Assembly (NCBI GenBank): GCA_008704415.1
Contig: VXIS01000420.1
Location: forward strand, 1-34,696
Reading direction: 5' to 3'
From: Sphaerosporella brunnea
Lineage: Eukaryota > Ascomycota > Pezizomycetes > Pezizales > Pyronemataceae
Length of the DNA: 34,696 nucleotides
Within the stretch, counting starts at the first letter, position 1, and each line of letters opens with the position of its first letter. Below the pieces are notes generated by a model, which saw only the letters and a program-made list of their open reading frames with translations, did not search any database and was not told the origin of the DNA. A program made the position numbers and the translations under genes. Shown piece after piece: positions 21,602 to 30,905 of the stretch.

Positions 21602-22447
21602 ATGCACGTTTTATTTAATTAAAAAGTGCACGCCACAGGTGGCTCCCTTGTATACCCCGGTACTAAGATGCGGCGACTTCCCTAATGATCACCCGCAGAG
21701 CCCCACAACATAGCCGCGCCGCACCAGTGCCATGTTGCTTTGCTGAGTTGTTTCCTCTACCCACTCCAGTTGCTAAAATGATGCTGATACGTTTGTTTAA
21801 TAGAGTAGGGGCGCGTTCTTTCGTTCCTCCCACCCCTTTTCCTGCGCAACCCTATGTCCCCACGCGAGGCACAGTAGTGGACCGTGTACAGGATCCGGAA
21901 GTACCCAACAGAGCCAGAGGCATCGCTCCAGCTGGGATTCTCCACCACGGTTGCGCGAGGGTCGTGAGGGTTGCGTCAGTTTCATTCGGACTTGACACAG
22001 GTTTTTGACGCGTGAAGACGTGATGCGATTCTGCACCACCCGGCCTTCTTTCTTTGCAACGTTGGTCCTTGTCTTCTTGCTTTTACTCATAATGCAGCAC
22101 CTCAATGGTGCCATTTTGTTGCTGCGTTTTTCCGCCGATTTTTGTCCACACTGAATCAGTCAGGGCCAATACTGCTCCTCACTCAACACAACTGGTTTTT
22201 CAAGATCAAAAAGAATTTTTTTTGTAGTAGTCTGCTTGCTCAGGGACGTTGATCATAGCGGTGGTGCTGGACATTTTGGTTGTAAATTGAGGCGGCGGCG
22301 GCGGAAGGTGATTTTTGGTCTTTGGTGTTGATCAACACAGACCGCACAAAATTATTTCAAGCCCGCGCCTTATTATCGAATCGGCGTTTTATTTAATTAA
22401 AAAAGGCTGCGCCACGGGACCCCTGTCCCAACGCTCGAGAGTATTCC
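21602..22447. other. Interval between NTPase copies, broken gene starts only
   Basis: Two short minus-strand starts look real but go nowhere. MSKSKKTRTNVAKKEG begins near 22089 and has a basic N-terminus; MSSTTAMINVPEQADYY at 22275-22207 begins in a good context (ACCAAAATGTCC) after a C-rich leader but stops after 22 codons. A block of about 35 bp (CGTTTTATTTAATTAAAAA…CGCCAC) occurs at both 21607 and 22385, the latter next to the break point of NTPase copy 2. I recognise no gene. Confidence 0.35.
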
Positions 22448-23219
22448 GAATTTTCAAGCTCCTCATAGCGAGCAGTGCGCGTCCCATCTTCATTGTGATA
22501 TATGCACCCCCCGAGCCTTCTCACGGTTCTGATCACGTTTCCTGACGTACGCGTACGCCTCCTGATACGCCTCCCGAACAAGCATCATGTTTGTGTTACA
22601 CGGCAGCACACATTGCCCGATAACTGTCGGCGGCTCTTCCGTGCTGTTTTGAAAAGAACTACTCGATCACGAGGTCTTGCAGATCAAGATGCAGAAAGGT
22701 GGCAGCGGCAGTGGTCTCACGTTCCCCAAAGGTGGGGACTGAGGCGATGCGCTCCTGAAAGATCGTGTTGCGTGTGCTGTTGCCCTTTCTCCGGTCACTA
22801 TCCTCCGCTTTGGGCTCATGCGCCTCGAGACGCCGCTTCAGTGGTTCAGGCCCCTCGCCGGTTTCGGTCGATAGCAGCTCGATGTTTCCTGGAACATCGT
22901 CAGTTGATATGGGTAGCCCTGGTCGGACGTGGTGCCTACTCTTCTTGGCTGCAGCGCGCACGATTGTTGTAGCAGCGTCGATGACGCTTCTATATGCGCC
23001 AAAGCTCATATTCAGGGCCTTGAAATCCTCTCTGCCTTCATACTTGGGGTCTGCTAAGTAGAGGAAGGACTCGCCGAAAACATTCGCTTCTGTGAAGATT
23101 TTGCGGTCCGTTTCCGTCCAATATTTTATGTCGGGCTGCAGATATGCCATAACATCGTCCCTAGTCCATCCAGCCACCGTCAAAGGATCCGGTATAGCGG
23201 TGCCTGGAGCCTGTGACAT
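22448..23219 (-). pseudogene. Truncated NTPase paralogue (copy 2)
   Basis: This is a partial duplicate of the NTPase gene at 18172-20029. The SAM-like N-terminus (ATG 23219) and linker are present. Relative to copy 1 there is an 11-codon deletion near 22795, a two-codon insertion near 22869, and a 4-nt insertion near 22660 that shifts the frame. Homology stops abruptly at 22448, just before the residues leading to the Walker A motif, so no NTPase core remains. The upstream frame is open to 23375, which suggests the ancestral open frame extended into the 5' flank. Confidence 0.85.
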
Positions 23220-23640
23220 GATGCTCGTGTTCCAGCGTACCTGGTCGCTTCGCGGGATTTGAACAGTCACAAAACGCAGGTGCAAGCTGAGTTCAACGAG
23301 TCCAAAGATCCTCAAAAAGCTGCAGCCTAAAGTCAGAACGCCCGAATGCACAAACATAAACTCCTGGGTTATCACTAACGATTCTCCGCGTCACGAGAGT
23401 GCAGTCGGCTTTCGGTGTGCGCAGTGGAGACGATGGACACAAACGGGGCACAGCGATGTCAAAAAACGGTTGAACTTTGATGTAGGAGGATCCCGAGAGG
23501 TGGCGCATCGGGAGCTCTCAAGAACCCCGGGGGAGTTCGAAAGTCAAAGGAAGGTCTGAAGGTCGAAAGTCAAAAGGAAGTTTAGAGTGCCGGCAACTCA
23601 GCTGGGGTAGCGTCTTGGCATTTCTAGCAATGCGCAATTG
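22448..23640. repeat. Duplicated segment, copy 2 (partner 19231-20471)
   Basis: Direct duplicate of 19231-20471 including the non-coding 5' flank. The gene-side boundary at 22448 is sharp and sits within 65 bp of the TTTATTTAATTAAAAA block shared with 21607, so a transposon-related rearrangement may have made the break. Confidence 0.9.
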
Positions 23641-24037
23641 ACTGGACGATGTTGCCAGATGGCGTCAAAAAAGGTTTCTGCAAAACCCCCCCAAACGACC
23701 TCGGAAGTGCTAGATGATGTTCAGGAGAGGTGTTTGGGGCAAAATAGCAATGTGCTGGCGTGTGAAACTATGGAACTACCGATTCGGCGTAGGTTAGGGA
23801 TCGAATCTTTCGGCTCGCTTGCGTTCGAGACTGTAAGGTTTCTAAGGTTTCGCCCAAAAATACCGCGATCTAGGTGTGTATAAAACCTTCTTTGCGATGG
23901 GCGCTGCGATGGGAATCCGCCTTTATTGGAAAATATGGCAATGATGTGGCCCGTCGTCAATATGTGCAGTATAAATCTCGGCAAATTTATTCACCCGCCT
24001 GAACCCCATCTGGACTCGCGCAGAGGACGACGCATAG
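23641..24037. other. Interval before the hAT relic
   Basis: A plus-strand open frame (MASKKVSAKPPQTTSEV…, ATG about 23659, stop 23880) is low in recognisable features. It could be part of the degraded hAT element to its right, but I see no BED zinc-finger or catalytic motif. Confidence 0.3.
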
Positions 24038-24369
24038 CAATTTTTGGAAGAGATGGAGCCATTTTCAACGGCTCTAGCCCAGGTTGCCCTTCGTCTCTTT
24101 CACACCCCGTCGAATTCAGTGCCTTCGGAGCGCTCATTCTCAACGAGGTTTTCCTATCTTCATCCCCCTTATTTAATCTTTGTTAATTCATTGAATAGAA
24201 ACCTGATACAAGACAAAAAGCGGACCGGCTCGCCTACATTCACGTCAATATGCGCATCCTAGAGCGGGGAGATCAGGAACCACGCAGTTGGCATGAACTG
24301 CCAACGCCAGGATCGGTTGAATTTGAGGAAGACGCTCAGGAAGCCTACAAGCAGCCATCCTGGGCCTGA
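24038..24369 (+). pseudogene. hAT-family transposase C-terminal relic
   Basis: The segment LAQVALRLFHTPSNSVPSER is the signature of the hAT C-terminal dimerisation domain (…LA…L….P.SS..sER.FS). After about 30 residues the match resumes as NLIQDK and, one frame over, ADRLAYIHVNMRIL, the usual hAT tail, ending in a glutamate-rich stretch and TGA 24369. The frame change lies at an A5 run (24215-24219). An in-frame TAG at 24035 precedes the fragment, and the N-terminal and catalytic parts are missing. It is non-functional. hAT terminal repeats and 8-bp target duplication were not found. Confidence 0.8.
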
Positions 24370-24694
24370 TGGTGGGCATGAGGTTACGCGACAGGTCTTG
24401 GTGGGCGGGGGGCGGGGGCGACGACGTCCAGAAAAACTCAAAAAATAGCTTTCTCGTGACATTTTTAAATGCGGATCACTCGTTCTCTTTAGCTTTGCTA
24501 TGGTTTTGCTATAGTTTGACGTAACTTTGGATAAGTTTACGTATTTAACTGAAATCGTACCGTACGAAAGAATGGTATATAATCATCTTAGACCACTACC
24601 GCGGAGCCGCGGACTCGCTGGCTGTAAGTGGGGCACAAGTAGGAGGTGGTACTCTAGACAGCTATTGATCTCAGCGACCCGACTCCCTCTCTCC
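24370..24694. other. Interval without a gene
   Basis: Includes a G/C-rich patch (24405-24425) and AT-richer sequence at 24450-24560; nothing recognisable. Confidence 0.4.
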
Positions 24695-25165
24695 TACCGT
24701 AGAGCTTCGGTACTAAGGCAATTTCACCGGATCCAAAGCACGGTCCTTTTCAAGTAAACCCGGGGCAATTGAGCCGAAGATGGTGTGGAGGATGATGGGA
24801 CGATGACGAAAAGGCTGGTCTGCCGGCGCCGCGAAACGAAACTGAGAAGGATGTGCAGCAAACAATTGTGACCCCGGAAGCACCAACTTGAACATGGCGC
24901 CCAAGCTCAACACCAGACCGAATAAACGGACCGTAAAGCATTATGGGTGAAAAGGGAGCGGATCTGGCTGGCTGGCGTTCATGTTTTATTTGCTTTTGTT
25001 TGAAATGGTTGAAATCTGAGGTCGCATAATCAAGAGCTTTTTCGAGCCTTTTCGTCATCCCCCACCATCCTCCACACCATCTTCGGCTCAATTGCCCTGC
25101 GTTTACTTGAAAAGGACCGTGCTTTGGATCCGGTGAAATTGCCTTAGTACCGAAGCTCTACGGTA
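24695..25165. mobile_element. 471-bp foldback MITE with about 120-bp TIRs
   Basis: TACCGTAGAGCTTCGGTACT at 24695 is mirrored at the right end (25165). The inverted match runs about 121 bp to AAAAGGCT (left 24816, right 25045) with only a few substitutions and small gaps. It is bounded by TA, as in Tc1/mariner-type insertions, and has no coding capacity. The long arms could form an extensive hairpin RNA. Confidence 0.93.
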
Positions 25166-25494
25166 TGCCTGCTGATAGCTCCACTAAGATGCCCTTGGCC
25201 ACGAATCCTCAACCCTGCAAGAATGTCTCCTCGTAGCTTGCGGTGCTCTCGCCATAGAGGCAGCCATGGAGGCAGCAACGCTCCGCAATGTCAATCGTCC
25301 ATCAGTCATCTATCGTCCGCCCAACGGCAACACAGCGTATCACTCCCTAGTCGCTCCATCGTCGCCACGGGGTATATTGGAACCCATGGGCCCCCGGCTT
25401 GGGGGTGGGCCGTCCTCTCGGGCATCCTGAGAATCATGGAGTGTGTCACCGTCTGGCTGTGACACTGATACCCCATCTACTCGACTATAACACA
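25166..25494. other. Spacer between two MITEs
   Basis: No gene or repeat was recognised in this 329-bp spacer. Confidence 0.4.
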
Positions 25495-25850
25495 TACCGC
25501 TATCTGGTGAAATATAGAGTTCCCGAGATCTCGGCTGTAACTGAGAAGGTGAATTCAGACGTCGGGCGCACAAAATCAATCGCTGGTGGCTACGATGGTG
25601 GTGATGACGCGCAGGTGCCGGCTATGAGCTCACTGCGGCGTGCAATCCTCCACAGCGTACAATCCTCCACAGCATCACATCACTTCGCAAACCACAAACC
25701 GTCTAGGATCGCCGGTGCTTCTCGGCAGAGCTAGAGCGTGCCAGTGCGTTCTTGACGACCTTCCATTCGCTGTGGGTGGCGATTTTATATGTTTAAGTTT
25801 TCGCTTAGAAGCGATATCTCGGGAACTCTATATTTAACCAGATAGCGGTA
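25495..25850. mobile_element. 356-bp MITE, TACCG ends
   Basis: TACCGCTATCTGGTGAAATA at the left matches the reverse complement of the right end with one change and continues through TAGAGTTCCCGAGAT (about 40 bp in all). The flanks also show inverted similarity (AACACA / TGTGTT and TACCCCAT / ATGGGGTA), so the true ends might instead be 25469 and 25865. No coding capacity. Confidence 0.8.
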
Positions 25851-25865
25851 TGTGTTGATGGGGTA

Positions 25866-28298
25866 GCGCTTGAAGTTTGGGTTTAGAGCTGACTAAATGG
25901 CTCCTCTGAGTGCATATTATCTTAAATCTCACTCGAATTCCCATTTGATCAGTGCTTCCGCCACCATGTGTCACATGACGCATTGTGCCGTTCCAACTGC
26001 AGGTAATTTTTTGCGGTGTTCGTCAAGCAAGTGCACATTCAACCAAAAAATGACGGCGTCGTCAAACCTGCTTCCCTCCCATGCCCTAACGCACCATTAT
26101 CGGGAGTGTTTGGACTCGTCCTTCCAGTTGCACATACATAGATCACTCGATCATACGAATCCTGAAATAAATCACGCCAGGCAGGTAATGAGTATATGCC
26201 TAAGATCCATCTAGCCAGTGGCAGTACTATATGGGAACGATTTGACTACCAGCCAGTGCAGGAGAGTTTGGGTCACATGATGTCACTCGCAGGAAAGTTG
26301 AAGGAAAACGACCTTGCGCGTTCTTCGGCAAAAAGAAAAAAAAATGAAAGTGGCGCTTCAATTGCGCTATTCTATTGGTACCGCCTAGGGCTATCTCCAG
26401 AATGCGTGCCCGCGTAGCTCGGGGTTTATTTCACCCTCCATTTCCAGTTCCCCTGGGAACGAGACTATTGTTCCCAATAGCCAGCAGTATGTGTGTCGGC
26501 CAGATTCTCAAACAGCCAGCCTGAACGGCGCCATGAGCAGTTTTCATGGGAAAATGATCACGTTTATTACCAGTAAAAAAAATAAAAAAATAAGAAATGC
26601 AATGGATCTCCAGAAAGGAGGAACTCCAATCTGCGCAGAACGATATCGATGTGCGGCTGTCGTCTGAGCCCGGGTCACAACCTCTCACACGCCTGCTTAC
26701 CTTCCAGCCTTTTTTCCCTCCTTGAACTTCTTCTGATATACCTATCACTGGTCACTCTCCCAGACTTAGGGAATCATGATATTAACCGAGCTCGTACAGA
26801 CCGTTTGGGAACTCATAGAAAAACAGAGGCCATGGAATCTTTGACGTCATTCATCAGCGATCTACCTTGGTAAGAAATGGGACTTTCTGAAAATGGTTTT
26901 ATAAGCGTTACGTAATTATTCGAAAATAAAAAATAATGATGTGAGCCTGATATCACCATGTTGCGCGTATAATGGTTGTATAATGGTTATTCGCATTCTG
27001 AGTATAGGGTGGTGCAACACAAAGATCACGAAAACCAAAACCCCTACATGTTCTATCCTGCCGAGAAAATTGTACCGTCGACCAACTGGCCGGCCAGCCG
27101 AGCAAACAAATATCAACAATAACTCCAACGCGCTGTGGTAAAGAATCGTACAAATCACCGAACAAAAAATGTCATCACAGAAGGTCACCTTTGCGAAATT
27201 TTGGGGCTGTTATACTCACAGCTTCGAGATGTGGACCCCTGCAACCATGATGAAGGGGCTCTGAATGGTCTCCGATTTTTCTAAATGTTTGGGAACACAT
27301 CCGAGAGGAGTACCTACGGTAGATTCAATACTTTGAGCCACCCACTAAGTGGTTGTGTTGTGTTTTTGTGATGTATTGGTCGACCGTTTGCTCGGCGGCC
27401 GGTTAGTCGGTCGCCAGAATGTTCGAAGCCATAATGGTTATATCAGCCTGGTCTTACGGAGAGAGTTAGGGCAGCATCTCAAGTTGCCAAAGTGGGTGGG
27501 ATAAGCTGTTTCCACACGGAAGCTGAGATGGCAGGCCACCGAGTGAGATTACATGCTTACGAGTGAGATCAGGTGTCTGCGAGTGCGATTGCATGTTCGC
27601 GAGTGCTATCGCGTGTTTTTGCGATTCATCAACCATCGAAGCGATGGTGTTGAGTTTTTCAACAAGCTGTCCCTCTGCGACGAGAATGCTTCTGTATTTG
27701 GCATCGTCACATCACTCAGTTACTTTTTTATGCGGTATTAACTGCTGGCGTGAGCTCTGTTTTGGGGGTTGTGGGAGGCGAGACAACAATGGACTCGATG
27801 ATGATGAAATGGTGATCACGATGGATTTTGAGATGACTAGCATCGCCGCGGCGGCGCGGCGGGATTGGATGCCCGCTGTGCGGCGACCCCCACATTTCCT
27901 GCGTATAACGGCTTCGAAACACAAAAGTTGATGCGTCATCACCCACCCTTATGAACTGTGATAGATTTCGGCAAAACGAGTATCATATAAGAGCGATTTG
28001 CCATACAATATGTCACCGCTTTCCATCCTCACATAATGGTTACATAATCATTTTCCGAACCCCCGTCACTGAAGCGTGGCGCTAGTGTCGAGATATTTCC
28101 ATCAATTGTGTATGTCATTGTACTCTGCCTAAACATCAAAAAACAGAACAAAAAAATGATCGAAACTTCAAGCAACTCAAGACATAGAACCCCGCGCACA
28201 TACAACATCCTCAGCCAAAAAAAGAGCGTACCCTTAAATCCACAACAACAGAGATAGCGTAAAAGAAGTGGAGCAACCTTCCAGGGTTCCATAGATAC
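25866..28298. other. Gene-poor interval with one coding-like segment
   Basis: No supported gene. On the minus strand, 27946-27728 (…RYTQEMWGSPHSGHPIPP…) and 27695-27560 (…VAEGQLVEKLNTIASMVDES…, coiled-coil-like) read like two exons that a short intron around 27690-27735 could join, but no clear donor was found. Plus-strand frames at 25900-26417 have no domain. Short ATAATGGTTA repeats occur near 26970, 27432 and 28034. The last 250 bp are the 3' flank of the gene at 28299. Confidence 0.3.
27540..27619. repeat. Four degenerate 20-bp tandem repeats
   Basis: Four consecutive 20-bp units, each starting CGAGTG(A/C)(G/T)AT (starts at 27540, 27560, 27580, 27600). They overlap the coding-like minus-strand segment. 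Twenty is not a multiple of three, so the unit does not repeat at protein level. Confidence 0.65.
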
Positions 28299-29052
28299 CT
28301 ACTTTTGAATGACCAGCTGTCCTTCGGCGTCGTGCTCGACGGTAACACTGTTGGGTAGCTTGTCGAAGTCAATCAGCAAGACTTGATTAGCCATCTTGGT
28401 TCGATCGATCAAGTTGCCCGCTTTGTAGTCGCCGAAAGTCAGGAAGTAGGTGTTCACGGGCTGGATCTGGTAGTGGACGCTGGGCTCCGGCACGAAGGTT
28501 GCAGCGGGGCCGGTGAAACCCGAACCAGTGCTTGAGCCACCAAGGCCAATCATCCAGTTGTCTATTCAAACAAAGGAACTTCAGTATGGGACCAATATTT
28601 TTTTTTCCCCAGGAAGGCAGGTACTTACCGTTTGTGGCAATTTTGGAGTTGAAGTCCCCTTGGGTGGCGATCTCGAAACAGTTGGCCAACGCCTGCGGTG
28701 AGGGTATCGCAGCCGCAAAGGCCGGGGCGCCTTCGGAGTTTTCGAGGGTGAGGGTAGTTCCAGGAGTGAGGGTTCCATCGGGATTGGCGACGCCCAGAGT
28801 GACCGGGAGATCCTGCCCGACGGTGACTGCAACACCGCCCGCTGGGCTTCCGCTGGAGTGTCCGCAGATGGCGAAATACTGGTCGTACACGGTGAACTCG
28901 GCTGTCTGCGCCGGGGGCGTGTTGGCCGTTGCGAAGACGTTCGACCAGATCTGCTTCTGGACGCCGTTTATGACAGTCGGGGCAGCGTTGAACAAGGCAT
29001 AATCCTGCTGATTCCCAGAGTCGTTCTTGACGGTGATCGTGTACGTGTTCAT
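28299..29052 (-). CDS. Conserved-type fungal beta-rich protein, unknown function
   Basis: Exons 29052-28629 and 28561-28299 with a 67-nt intron (GTAAGT…GAATAG) close exactly to 228 residues. No signal peptide or membrane segment is seen, so it is probably cytosolic. The N-terminus MNTYTITVKNDSG-, then YALFNAAP, YFAICG, LPVTLGVANPDG, TPGTTLTLE, and the exon-2 part IGLGGSSTGSG…EPSVHYQIQPVNTYFLTFG suggest an all-beta, serine/threonine/glycine-rich fold. It resembles uncharacterised filamentous-fungal proteins I have seen, but I cannot name a domain. A decayed paralogue lies 2.8 kb away in the opposite orientation. The promoter shows a TATA box at about -123 and a CT-rich leader, so it may be strongly expressed. 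The frame is intact; function unknown. Confidence 0.87.
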
Positions 29053-29173
29053 TTTTTCAAGAGTCAGAGAGAGCCGGTTTATTTTAGAGTAGTTTTTGAG
29101 TCGAATAGGATTGGTTGAGTGAATGATGAGGAAGGGCGAGGGTGATGAGCAAAGTAGAGAGGAAGAGTGCCCT

Positions 29174-29180
29174 CTTTATA
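29174..29180 (-). promoter_or_regulatory. TATA box of the beta-rich protein gene
   Basis: TATAAAG on the minus strand, about 123 nt upstream of the ATG (29052), is followed by a CT-rich leader (CTCTTCCTCTCTAC…CCCTTCCTC) typical of well-expressed fungal genes. Confidence 0.65.
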
Positions 29181-29394
29181 CAAAAAGGCTTGTATGATAA
29201 GAGCTGGCATGCACACTCGAATGTACTTAATCACACTGCCAGTATCGCCGCGGGGCTTCACACCTTGCCATTGAGTGAGCTTTTTTGTCTAGGCACCTGA
29301 TCATGGGCGCAGGCCCAGAGACCCGATCCCCAGCTGAAGCGGGGGGTGCTACTGGTTGTGAAGGTTTGACTTGTCGCATGCATTTAATACCATG

Positions 29395-29685
29395 TACCGC
29401 ATTATCACTTAAGTGTCACACTTGGCGCATACCAGCGCGTTTTCATTATTGATCATGGAAATCAAATGACGACTGTTTCCTGACGCTTATTTGGACTGTT
29501 CAGCTGTCTCCAGGATATTTCTATCTGCGATTCCGAGGCGATTTAAGTAATCTTTTTGCTGGCGAAAATTAAAGATGGCCCGCGCCAGATTTCGAGCTTT
29601 TGAGCCTTAATCGTCGAAAAGTTTCCTAATTAGGATGAAAAATTGCCTAATTAGAGGTGTGCCTCTTAAGTGAGATAATACGGTA
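29395..29685. mobile_element. 291-bp MITE, TACCG ends, about 30-bp TIRs
   Basis: Left end TACCGCATTATCACTTAAGT; right end (reverse-complemented) TACCGTATTATCTCACTTAA followed by GAGGCACACC. Both are bounded by TA, with no coding capacity. A CTTGGCGCATACCAGCGCG block just inside the left end is also found in the solo end at 21541-21601, so the two belong to one family. Confidence 0.85.
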
Positions 29686-29792
29686 TCCTGCAACAGTCAT
29701 CATCACCGCCTCCAAAAATCGGGGTCACAAAGTTCTCTTGCAAATAGATATATACCGTATTGACTCGATCTTGAACTCGACGGGCCGTGAAG

Positions 29793-30065
29793 TACTTGTT
29801 GGATTCAAAAAGCTTGGGACAGTGCTAAACAGGCCGCGTAACCGCACCCCGCCAAAAAAACCACCTCGCAAAGGAAAATCAATAACTACCCCAACGTTTC
29901 TTCAAAAATATTGAATATAGGCTCAAAAAAAAGAGATGATGCTAGAGATTAAAACGAAAAGAAAGGTTGGAACGGAACAAAAAGAAATCGGTGATTCGAT
30001 TTTAATGGGTTAGGGCTACCCGTTATAGTTTAGCGCTGTCCCGATCTTTTTGAATCCAACGAGTA
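29793..30065. mobile_element. 273-bp MITE, TA-flanked, CTTGTTGGATTC-type ends
   Basis: TACTTGTTGGATTCAAAAAG at 29793 mirrors the right end (30065) with one mismatch. The inverted match continues more weakly through GGGACAG(T/C)GCTAAAC (about 40-45 bp). It is bounded by TA. Its termini differ from the TACCG group, so it is a separate family. A TACCGTATTGAC sequence at 29757 just upstream may be the end of yet another element. Confidence 0.82.
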
Positions 30066-30240
30066 GGTATGGCCAGTTCTTACCGCCTTTTTGATTCAAA
30101 TTGTGAGAGCGACGTCTACATGATCATGACCTAGGGGTCGCGATTGGATTCGCCTGACGTTATGGGCATGCATGCGTCGCTCACCCCACACTCTGATGCA
30201 ACAGGTTTGTCTCGGTTCAGCCGTCTTTCTCGACATTTCT

Positions 30241-30885
30241 CAGCTCGCGAGGAGAAGTGAATTTGCCGTCCTTGTCGGTCTTTATCGACATTTCTCGGTT
30301 CAGCTCGTGAGGAGAAGTGAATTTGCCGTTCTTGTCGGTCTTTATCGACATTTCTCAGCTCGCGAGGAGAAGTGAATTTGCCGTTCTTGTCGGTCTTTAT
30401 CGACATTTCTCGGTTCAGCTCGTGAGGAGAAGTGAATTTGCCGTTCTTGTCGGTCTTTATCGACATTTCTCGGTTCAGCTCGCGAGGAGAAGTGAATTTG
30501 CCGTCCTTGTCGGTCTTTATCGACATTTCTCGGTTCAGCTCGTGAGGAGAAGTGAATTTGCCGTCCTTGTCGGTCTTTATCGACATTTCTCGGTTCAGCT
30601 CGCGAGGAGAAGTGAATTTGCCGTCCTTGTCGGTCTTTATCGACATTTCTCAGCTCGCGAGGAGAAGTGAATTTGCCGTCCTTGTCGGTCTTTATCGACA
30701 TTTCTCGGTTCAGCTCGTGAGGAGAAGTGAATTTGCCGTCCTTGTCGGTCTTTATCGACATTTCTCAGCTCGCGAGGAGAAGTGAATTTGCCGTCCTTGT
30801 CGGTTTTTATCGACATGTCTCGGTTCAGCTCATGAGGGGAATTGAATTTGCCGTCCATGTCGGTCTTTGTCGACATGTCTCGGTT
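30241..30885. repeat. Minisatellite, eleven 60/55-bp units
   Basis: Eleven complete units start with CAGCTCGCGAGG or CAGCTCGTGAGG, then AAGTGAATTTGCCGT and CTTTATCGACATTTCT. Units are 60 bp, except units 2, 7 and 9, which lack a 5-bp CGGTT and are 55 bp. CGCG and CGTG variants largely alternate. The last two units are diverged, and partial units flank the array (about 30206-30240 and 30886-30905). Both strands stay open through long parts because 60 is a multiple of three, but each 55-bp unit breaks the frame, so I do not call a protein. Confidence 0.95.
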
Positions 30886-30905
30886 CAGCTCATGAAGACA
30901 AGTGA

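Noticed and set aside
30131..30785. Repeat-containing proteins on both strands of the minisatellite
   Set aside because: The open frames follow from a 60-bp unit length; 55-bp units break the frame, neither strand has flanking exons, and both strands are equally open.
30206..30905. CRISPR-like array (regular repeats)
   Set aside because: Whole units of 55-60 bp repeat head-to-tail with no unique spacers, in a eukaryotic context; it is a minisatellite.
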